This document shows, piece after piece, positions 1 to 5,887 of a stretch of DNA of 6,985 nucleotides; positions within the stretch are counted from its first letter, which is position 1; the number at the start of each line of letters is the position of its first letter. The notes under the pieces were generated by a model. The model was given only the letters and a program-made list of their open reading frames with translations. It had not been told where the DNA came from and did not search any database. Made by a program: the position numbers and the translations under genes. The DNA comes from Nitrososphaerales archaeon TH5895. GTDB taxonomy: Archaea > Thermoproteota > Nitrososphaeria > Nitrososphaerales > Nitrososphaeraceae. The stretch covers positions 1 through 6,985 of the forward strand of contig JAATVS010000444.1 in assembly GCA_014523695.1 (NCBI GenBank), in the 5' to 3' direction.

Positions 1-127
1 ATCACCGACAGCAGGAGCTGATGAACCAACATCAACTATGTCTCCAATAGAGGAACAAGGAGAGGATGACCAAGGTGAAGAAGACTCAACAAATGACGAC
101 AATGAAAATGGTAATGAAAATAATTAG
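1..127 (+). CDS. C-terminal tail of an upstream protein (5' truncated), acidic
   Basis: The frame beginning at base 2 is open from the window edge to a TAG at 125-127 and gives 41 residues. They are dominated by Asp, Glu, Asn, Gln, Ser and Thr, with no hydrophobic segment, and end in NGNENN. This looks like a disordered, strongly acidic C-terminal extension. Such tails occur on many archaeal proteins (chaperones, replication and RNA-binding proteins, secreted proteins), so the product cannot be named. A start inside the window is unlikely, because the only in-frame ATG (38-40) would give a 29-residue peptide. No clear T-rich terminator follows. The frame is supported only by length and composition, so confidence is moderate. 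Confidence 0.55.
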   Translation, partial: SPTAGADEPTSTMSPIEEQGEDDQGEEDSTNDDNENGNENN

Positions 128-1593
128 AATGATGTGGTTAAAGTCCATGTAAGATAACGGTGAAATCACATCCTTTAATTAAAAAATAGTCGCCTCGTCG
201 ATACAAGAAATTTATGGGTACCAAAGTGACGCAGAAGTTACCTATTATTCTTAATCCAATCACTGTAATATTGTAAGGCAGACAGACCGATTAGCATTCG
301 AAGGCGTGGTTTCCTGCAAGACTACTTTGATAGGCTATATTGTAGTCCTGTGGTTTTGCCCATACTATCTTATGCCTATACTTCCATCCTTGTTAAAGGG
401 ATGGCTAACCTACTACATATGACAGCATACATCATTTCCGAAGTACGCACAAGCCTTAGCTTCCACGATCCTCCAGAGCGATGTCGACCTACTTTTTCGG
501 CTAACCGATCTTCTATTATTATTAGACATTACAAGTAAATAAAGCTAATTGCCAAATAAATGTAAGAATATTTAATTTATAATCATAATATAGAATAAAA
601 CATTTCGAATAATGGAAATACTCTAAGCATTCAATTTAGTAATCTCTCAAATAGATAGTTTGGAATTATCTCCCTATGTTGTCATTTGTAACTATACAAA
701 CAAGCCCCAGTAGCTGTCAAACAAGTGTTTTTTTACTCAGATACATCACAAATAATCTATATAGTAAATGCAATATTTGATATTTCAATTGATGGCTTAT
801 GTTAGTTCTTTGTTATAACACGATCTCAAGTTGTAAGTTTATAAAGATATGAAGATATGAATTGGAGTTATCTATTAAATATTGTTGATAATCTCCGCAA
901 TCGATTAAAGAAATAAAGAAATTCATCGGCTAGTTGTTTGCATTTGGTGAACACTTAGAGCAGTTCTATATAATATGCTATGAATGTGAAATCGCAACAA
1001 AAGTTGTATTTATGAATAATTGCAACCAGCCTTTACAGTTTGATGTTGGACATTTGGTTGCTTCTACCTGAATCCGGAGCGAAAGCAAAGGATCTAATCC
1101 ATGGTTTCCACCAAAGTTAATAGTATAGGAGTTTATTTACAATTCTTACGTGATTACCAATTGTCAACTAATAACTGAACACAAATTATTTAGACTTTTG
1201 AACCTGTTAATAACTGCACGAAAGAGACAATCATTTGAAAGCTCTACACGATCTTTTCTAAAGGAAACGCAATAATAGTGGTTGCTGGCTGCATTCCATA
1301 AAGACACTTCTGCCAGATCAGTTTGTATACAAAAACTTGGACATAAAATACGATTTCTAAAATGGACTCTATGAAAGACATTCTAAATCGAGCTTAAATC
1401 TAAAAAGCCTCCAAGAAATATCTAGAAGTGTTTAGAGGGCAAGAATTACCTAATTGTCATTGAAACTCAAAAAAATGTTATGAATACTACTTCCTCACCT
1501 ACATTATCTGTTATGAAGGTTGTAAAACATACATATATAGATAAATTAACGTTATCGTATTGACACGAAGAATACCATCATCGGCGTTCTACT
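128..1593. other. Long region without a convincing gene; possible decayed reading frames
   Basis: About 1.47 kb lies between the acidic tail and the helicase. No frame on either strand gives a recognisable protein. Bases 225-540 are less AT-rich than their surroundings and are open in several frames: 255-539 (+) is broken only by the TGA at 420-422, and 350-538 (+) is an uninterrupted 62-codon frame with no family resemblance. Bases 543-900 are very AT-rich with stops in every frame, and include a T7 run at 728-734. From 934 to about 1560 one forward frame, the same frame as the helicase, shows protein-like segments separated by stops. One is a 45-codon piece ending at 1071 with CxxC and a further Cys. 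No tRNA T-loop consensus, CRISPR repeat or terminal inverted repeats were seen. The best reading is intergenic DNA with gene remains; a small RNA cannot be excluded. Confidence 0.5.
1531..1540 (+). promoter_or_regulatory. Candidate archaeal TATA box for the helicase gene
   Basis: The stretch ACATATATAG resembles the archaeal TATA element. Transcription would be expected to start about 25 bases downstream, near 1560-1566, giving a leader of roughly 30 bases before the ATG at 1594. No Shine-Dalgarno-like GGAG/GGTG is seen just before that ATG. In AT-rich DNA such boxes arise by chance, so support is limited to the motif and its spacing. Confidence 0.35.
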
Positions 1594-3609
1594 ATGAGTA
1601 ATACACAAACAATAAATAGCTCCCAGGTGACAAGGAATTTCCCCTTTCCACAGAGAAGACACAAGCAAGATCATATTCTTAAGGAAATTTGTGACGCTTT
1701 TAACTCCGGTCATAAACATATTATTCTTGAAGCACCCACTGGATTTGGAAAAAGTCCTCTAGCCATATCTTTCGCACTCACTTTGGGATCAAGCTATATA
1801 TGTACTTCAACGAAGGATTTGCAAAGCCAATATGCCAATGATTTTTCATACCTAAAGGTAGCCAAAGGGAAAAATAACTTTCCTTGTTTGGTAAAGGAAG
1901 ATTTCATAAGAGATGGTAAATATAGATGCAAAATCTGCCTTTCATCCATAGCGCCACGGCAAAGTGAATCACTAAAAAAAAGAGATCCTGTTATTAGCGA
2001 ATGCAAACACACCACGGTCGAATACGGCCCTTGCATGACTGATGAAACATTTAGAGACAACGGTTGCAGGTACAGAACTTTTTCGAAGGATTACGCTGTA
2101 GTCAAGAAAGGCACACGAGACGAATCGGTATTCATTCCTCTGGTAAACATCAAAAATTATCAAGAAGATTATTCACATTGGCTTCACCTAAAAAACTTCA
2201 AGACAAGCAATTCTCCAATTACAGACTGGCGAGCATGCCCATACTTTGATCAATTAAACATCGCCCTAAGTGCTAGTCATTCCATATTCAACTATTCTAA
2301 TTTTTTGGCATTGCTTCCAAGCAAGAAAAATCTCCTTTCAAGAGAATTACTAGTACTAGACGAAGGACACTTGTTAGAAACAGAACTTGTAAAGTTTAGA
2401 GGATTGACAATTTCAAAGAGGAGATGGAGAAGATATATTTCTAATCTAAATCTCATTGACTTCGGATTTGATGATAGTAAAAGATGGATTGATTTTCTAA
2501 TAGAAATTGAAACGAAGATGCTTAATCTACTTGGTAACGGTTCAGTGGCCGAATCCTTGGCCATTGAACGCAAAGTCAAGTATGGCTTGTCTAGTAACAA
2601 GAAAAAGAAACAGAACGAAAATACTAGAATAGTATCCTCTTCGGATTTATTTGAAAGTGATGAACAAATTTCTAAACAATATGAAGATCTTTCTGCCCAT
2701 GTAAATAATACATTAGCAGATGAGGTTGCAGCTGACGCCATTAGAGATACCGAGAGACTAACACGCACGATAAATAATATCATATCAGATCCGGAAAATT
2801 GGATAGTATCAGATATAATAAAAGAGAACTATGAAGTGGTAAAAGTTGAATTTAAACCATTAGATATATCAAAGTACTGTAAGGCAGTATTTGACAAGTG
2901 CCCAAAGACAATTATAATGAGTGCTACAATACTAAATTATAAGACCTTTTGTAGAAACATTGGGATCTCTCCTGATAATGATAAAGTAAAATTTATACAG
3001 GTTCAATCAGACTTTCCAGTAGAAAATAGACCCATATATCCTATGAACGTGGCTTATCTCAACTACAATAATCTGCAATTACAAGAAACTAAGTCAGCTA
3101 TTACAAATGCAGTTAATAATTTAATGACAATACACAGTAAACATAAAGGAATAATCCATACTACGTCTTATGAGCAACTTAATTTTATCAAAGGAAATAT
3201 TTCTAAGGACAATGCGAGAAGACTCATTGTGACCGATCCAGAAATACAGAGAGACGAAGTCGTCCAAGAACACATTTATGCTAAAAAGCCTACAGTCCTA
3301 ATTTCTCCGTCACTACACACTGGACTAGACTTAAAAGAGGATTTATCGAGATTTCAAATAATAACCAAAGTTCCTTATCCTAATAAAAGTGATAGATGGA
3401 TAAACGCGAAAAGGAATAAAGTTCCAGAATGGTATTATTGGCAGACAGGTTTAAAACTTGTCCAGGCTTACGGTAGATCAGTTCGGTCTAAAGATGATTG
3501 GGCAAGAACATACATTTTAGATTCGGCGTTTCAGTATTTTCTAAGAAAGAACAGAAACATCTTGCCTAGTTGGTTCCTCAGTGCAATCAAAAATCATAAT
3601 CTGACCTAG
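1594..3609 (+). CDS. XPD/Rad3/DinG-like superfamily 2 DNA helicase with cysteine-rich (probable Fe-S) domain
   Basis: Probable ATP-dependent 5'-3' DNA helicase of the XPD/Rad3/DinG group, 671 residues, cytosolic. Visible in order: Q-like motif FPFPQRRHKQ (16-25); Walker A APTGFGKS (47-54); motif Ia with TSTKDLQSQY (71-80); a cysteine-rich insert (C98, C112, C115, C137, C147, C158, C215) opening with GKNNFPC and ending with CPYF, matching the position and flanks of the XPD Fe-S domain; Walker B DEGH (256-259) instead of DEAH/DECH; a long, charged, helical arch-like section (about 265-420); motif III MSAT (442-445); motif V SPSLHTGLDL (571-580); and motif VI QAYGRSVR (624-631). The start is the first possible one after the in-frame stop at 1561-1563. 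The gene stands alone, with no same-strand neighbour upstream for over 1.4 kb. Archaeal XPD enzymes act on unusual DNA structures in repair, but this protein could instead be a DinG-like or mobile-element helicase, so no symbol is given. Class confidence is high; exact subfamily is uncertain. Confidence 0.93.
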   Translation: MSNTQTINSSQVTRNFPFPQRRHKQDHILKEICDAFNSGHKHIILEAPTGFGKSPLAISFALTLGSSYICTSTKDLQSQYANDFSYLKVAKGKNNFPCLVKEDFIRDGKYRCKICLSSIAPRQSESLKKRDPVISECKHTTVEYGPCMTDETFRDNGCRYRTFSKDYAVVKKGTRDESVFIPLVNIKNYQEDYSHWLHLKNFKTSNSPITDWRACPYFDQLNIALSASHSIFNYSNFLALLPSKKNLLSRELLVLDEGHLLETELVKFRGLTISKRRWRRYISNLNLIDFGFDDSKRWIDFLIEIETKMLNLLGNGSVAESLAIERKVKYGLSSNKKKKQNENTRIVSSSDLFESDEQISKQYEDLSAHVNNTLADEVAADAIRDTERLTRTINNIISDPENWIVSDIIKENYEVVKVEFKPLDISKYCKAVFDKCPKTIIMSATILNYKTFCRNIGISPDNDKVKFIQVQSDFPVENRPIYPMNVAYLNYNNLQLQETKSAITNAVNNLMTIHSKHKGIIHTTSYEQLNFIKGNISKDNARRLIVTDPEIQRDEVVQEHIYAKKPTVLISPSLHTGLDLKEDLSRFQIITKVPYPNKSDRWINAKRNKVPEWYYWQTGLKLVQAYGRSVRSKDDWARTYILDSAFQYFLRKNRNILPSWFLSAIKNHNLT

Positions 3610-3861
3610 TTGCGCTTTTCAAAGCCGGAAATTTTAAGAAAGAAAAAAGCATTAGACAATTTAATACATAAGGGATTAGATCAGATGATTTGTCAAGTAT
3701 TTCTTTGCACAAGTATCAATCGTAGAGTAGAACACGATAAATCGGGTCTGTCCTTCATGTTTGCAGCTATACATTATATGCACAGCGCACATTAAAAACA
3801 AATAATTTCTCAATAAAGGGGCTAGAAAATTCAACGCTAAAATACCACCACTATTATTGAA

Positions 3862-3867
3862 TTTATA
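3862..3867 (+). promoter_or_regulatory. TATA-like element upstream of the DUF1326 gene
   Basis: TTTATA lies only five bases before the ATG at 3872. An archaeal TATA box sets the transcription start about 25 bases downstream, here around 3888-3892, beyond that ATG. If this box is used, the mRNA would lack the first ATG and translation would begin at the in-frame ATG at 3920. A competing box, TTATAT at 3774-3779, would allow either start. The site matters mainly because it bears on the start choice. Confidence 0.35.
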
Positions 3868-3871
3868 GGAT

Positions 3872-4573
3872 ATGGCAGCTGCAACAACAACAACAACAAC
3901 AACAACCACCGAAATCGCTATGGCCGCTACTGAAGGGAAAATTCCCAACTGGAGAGTTACGGGCGATTGGTTTGACGTTTGCAAGTGCAACATACCATGT
4001 CCTTGTGAGTTTGCCCAAACTCCAACTTACGGCGACTGCGAAGGTATTTTGGCGTATAATGTCAAAATAGGCAATTATGGTAAAACATCCCTTGATGGCT
4101 TAAATGTATTAACCGTGGGTAGCTTCAAAGGTAATATCTGGGCAGGCGACGGCACAACAAAAGTGGATCTTGCATTATTTTTCGACGAGAGAGCAAATGA
4201 ACAGCAGAGAGAAGCACTGAATATGATTTTTAGTGGAAAGGCCGGTGGTTTTATGGCCGAGTTTGCAAAGCTTATCGGAGAAGTTCGAGGAATTGAATAT
4301 GCTCCTATCAAGTTTGAGTTGGCAAATGATTTATCCTATTGGAGTGCAGAGATACCAGGAAAAGTTTTAGCAAAGGCTGAAGCATTAACTGGACCTACCA
4401 CCCCGCCTGGTAAACGCGTTCAAACAATTAACCCGCCTGGGAGCGAAGTCGGGCCTGGAGGAGTTGCAACATGGGGGATATCACTTGCTGACGAGGTCCA
4501 TACAATAGGCTTCAAATGGAAAAGAAAGGGTAGATCAAGTAAGCATATTCCATTTGAATGGAGAGGCCCATAA
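3872..4573 (+). CDS. DUF1326 domain protein, cysteine-rich, candidate metal-binding partner of the adjacent DUF2182 protein
   Basis: Function unknown; the family match is by recognised motifs. The conserved body starts at KIPNWRVTGDWF (23-34), followed by CKCNIPCPC (37-45, a CxCx3CxC cluster) and C56, which is the hallmark N-terminus of DUF1326. The end, SKHIPFEWRGP, also fits the family. There is no signal peptide or membrane segment, so it is probably cytosolic. Clustered Cys could bind a soft metal or act in redox; this is inference. As listed, the protein has 233 residues and begins with a poly-Ala/Thr stretch (A2-A4, T5-T13) made by a CAA repeat, before Met17 (3920). Met17 starts just before the conserved domain and fits the TATA position, so a 217-residue protein from 3920 is a serious alternative. 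The gene looks more GC-rich than its neighbours. A DUF2182 gene follows after 56 bases on the same strand, suggesting joint function. Confidence 0.92.
   Translation: MAAATTTTTTTTTEIAMAATEGKIPNWRVTGDWFDVCKCNIPCPCEFAQTPTYGDCEGILAYNVKIGNYGKTSLDGLNVLTVGSFKGNIWAGDGTTKVDLALFFDERANEQQREALNMIFSGKAGGFMAEFAKLIGEVRGIEYAPIKFELANDLSYWSAEIPGKVLAKAEALTGPTTPPGKRVQTINPPGSEVGPGGVATWGISLADEVHTIGFKWKRKGRSSKHIPFEWRGP
3882..3905 (+). repeat. CAA trinucleotide repeat (8 copies) at the start of the DUF1326 gene
   Basis: Eight perfect CAA units are followed by CCACC. Read from the ATG at 3872 they encode most of a nine-Thr run. Read from the alternative start at 3920 they lie upstream of the coding region, where a CAA tract would be an unstructured leader. 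Each unit is three bases, so slippage would alter length without shifting the frame. Confidence 0.9.
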
Positions 4574-4583
4574 AACTACTAAC

Positions 4584-4590
4584 TTATAAA
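4584..4590 (+). promoter_or_regulatory. Candidate TATA box for the DUF2182 gene
   Basis: TTATAAA lies in the 56-base gap after the DUF1326 stop. A start site about 25 bases downstream would fall near 4610-4616, leaving a short leader before the ATG at 4630 and removing the TTG at 4612 as a usable start. The gene may therefore have its own promoter as well as, or instead of, read-through from the DUF1326 gene. The evidence is motif and spacing only. Confidence 0.35.
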
Positions 4591-4629
4591 TGAACTCAAT
4601 TACTCAATATATTGACCAATATTAGCATT

Positions 4630-5757
4630 ATGAAAAATATTTCATCTATAATAATTATTATTGTAGTATCGATCTCTGTATTTACTTGGTTTGTATCGAT
4701 CTGGCAGTATGATACTATGATGTCTTCTATGATGACATTTTACTATAGTCCAGTAGCATTATCTTTATTTGTAGTAATATGGACAGCGGGTATGGCTGCT
4801 ATGATGTTCCCAGCTATAATACCAATGATTCTTTTCTACAATAGACTCATTGATAGTAGCAAAAGTAGTAAGGATAATTCCCATTCTAATCATACCAGTC
4901 AGATGTTATATCATAGACAAGATAATACTCGAAGTGATAAGGATAATAATAATAATAATGGCATACCAGATACAGTAAATCAAGGTCAAAATAAACGTAG
5001 GAAGACCTACAATCTAAGCTACGTGTTAAGACCCAAGACCTACTATATGATGATTTTCATATTGTCATATCTTGCAATTTGGGCAATAACGGGGATAATA
5101 CTCCTGATTGGATGGTCTTATGCCCTAGACATATTATTGTCACAATTGGGAATGAACGACATTCAACAACAGCACCAACAACAGCAAAAGGAGCAGTTAT
5201 CGATAAATACCATATATGGAGTCTTACTGATTGTATCTGGGATCTATCAATTTAGCTCGTTAAAGGCTAGGTGTCTTGGATATTGTGAATCTCCTCTTAG
5301 TTTCTTTATGAGAAGATGGCGAAAGGGAGGAGTGGGAGCAGTGAAGATGGGAGCATACCATGGACTATATTGTCTCGGTTGCTGCTGGCCCTACTTTTTA
5401 CTAATGGTAGCACTAGGATGGATGAATATTTTCTGGATGGGACTCTTTGCCTCCATCATCTTTGCTGAAAAGATATGGGTTAAAGGTGGGCTCTTGATCG
5501 CTAGGATTACTGGTATCTGTTTTATATCTATTGGAATCCTGTCTTTGACAGGGATGATATTGCTTCCTTCTGATCCTATGAGTAGCATTAGTGATAATAA
5601 TATGATGTCAATGGACAAGTCAATGGACAAGTCAATGGACAAGTCAATGGACAAGTCAATGGACAAGTCAATGGATATGGATATGTCTGCCTCGCCATCA
5701 GATAATATGATGTTCCATAACGAGATTGACGAAACCAGATCAATTATGAATATGTAG
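4630..5757 (+). CDS. DUF2182 family (predicted metal-binding) integral membrane protein with Met-rich repeat tail
   Basis: Predicted multi-pass membrane protein of 375 residues from ATG 4630. A TTG six codons earlier (4612) is possible but fits the promoter less well. Counting from the ATG, hydrophobic segments lie at about 3-24, 41-69, 139-161, 193-208, 253-279 and 289-312. Family hallmarks are WTAGMAAMMFPA (51-62) and YCLGCCWPYFLLMVALGWMN (247-266) with a following EK; a second pair, CLGYC (215-219), precedes them. These Cys and Met residues are the likely basis of the family's predicted metal binding; the substrate is not established. The protein is longer than usual because of a polar loop (about 76-135, with five Asn encoded by AAT repeats), a Gln-rich loop (179-189) and a tail after the last helix with repeated Ser-Met-Asp-Lys. 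Positive charges in the two large loops would place them, and by counting helices the tail, on the cytoplasmic side, but topology is uncertain. It follows the DUF1326 gene closely and probably works with it. Confidence 0.92.
   Translation: MKNISSIIIIIVVSISVFTWFVSIWQYDTMMSSMMTFYYSPVALSLFVVIWTAGMAAMMFPAIIPMILFYNRLIDSSKSSKDNSHSNHTSQMLYHRQDNTRSDKDNNNNNGIPDTVNQGQNKRRKTYNLSYVLRPKTYYMMIFILSYLAIWAITGIILLIGWSYALDILLSQLGMNDIQQQHQQQQKEQLSINTIYGVLLIVSGIYQFSSLKARCLGYCESPLSFFMRRWRKGGVGAVKMGAYHGLYCLGCCWPYFLLMVALGWMNIFWMGLFASIIFAEKIWVKGGLLIARITGICFISIGILSLTGMILLPSDPMSSISDNNMMSMDKSMDKSMDKSMDKSMDKSMDMDMSASPSDNMMFHNEIDETRSIMNM
4945..4959 (+). repeat. AAT repeat (5 copies) in the DUF2182 gene, encoding five Asn
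   Basis: Five in-frame AAT codons after GAT encode a run of Asn in the hydrophilic loop between the second and third membrane segments. The location in a charged, low-complexity loop suggests tolerance to length change. Confidence 0.85.
5164..5196 (+). repeat. CAA/CAG-rich tract in the DUF2182 gene, encoding a Gln-rich loop
   Basis: The tract has eight CAA/CAG codons among eleven, broken by CAC, AAG and GAG, giving QQQHQQQQKEQ. It lies between the third and fourth hydrophobic segments, so the run is expected to be a solvent-exposed loop. Confidence 0.75.
5611..5670 (+). repeat. Five perfect tandem copies of a 12-bp unit, encoding Met-Asp-Lys-Ser repeats
   Basis: The unit ATGGACAAGTCA occurs five times without a mismatch. 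It is followed by a partial variant (ATGGATATGGATATG) and preceded by ATGATGTCA. The unit is four codons, so copy-number change keeps the frame. It gives Met every fourth residue near the C-terminus of the DUF2182 protein. Perfect identity, including all third positions, points to recent expansion by slippage or unequal crossover. Confidence 0.97.
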
Positions 5758-5887
5758 ACAAGAATAATCTGTCGTGAACATCATCTTGATTCTCAATGTC
5801 ATGAGGCAGAAAATTCTATACTGCACTGAGGTTAATGAAATCCACTAAATACTGCAAGAAGACAGTTCCGCGGATATAACGATCTTA
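5758..5887. other. Intergenic gap between two convergent genes
   Basis: This 130-base gap separates the stop of the DUF2182 gene from the stop of the kinase gene on the other strand. It should contain the 3' ends of both transcripts. I see no strong hairpin and no long T run on either strand, so termination signals are not obvious. Confidence 0.6.

Noticed and set aside
350..538. Forward 62-codon reading frame beginning MVLPILSYAY
   Set aside because: No family resemblance, no promoter or ribosome site, and it overlaps other equally open frames on both strands; kept only as part of the possible decayed region.
1244..1381. Reverse-strand 45-codon frame beginning MSFIESILEIVF
   Set aside because: Short, unrecognised and without regulatory support, in DNA rich in similar chance frames.
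1547..1554. Palindrome TAACGTTA before the helicase gene as an operator
   Set aside because: Eight bases with no extension and no second copy is expected by chance in AT-rich DNA.
2292..2783. Reverse 163-codon frame inside the helicase gene
   Set aside because: It is antisense to the helicase, whose motifs prove the forward frame; the Ser/Leu-rich product is typical of a shadow frame.
3676..3993. Reverse frame with a poly-Val run
   Set aside because: The Val run is only the complement of the CAA repeat, and the frame is antisense to the start of the DUF1326 gene.
4612..4614. TTG as the start of the DUF2182 gene
   Set aside because: An ATG 18 bases downstream leads directly into the first membrane helix, and the TATA-like box would place the transcript start at about the TTG itself.
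5391..5666. Reverse frame with Ser-Ile-Asp-Leu repeats
   Set aside because: It mirrors the 12-bp repeat of the DUF2182 gene on the opposite strand; no start context or family match.
5611..5670. Tandem repeats considered as a CRISPR array or origin iterons
   Set aside because: There are no spacers, the units are contiguous and in frame within a membrane protein gene, and no replication gene or AT-rich melting region accompanies them.
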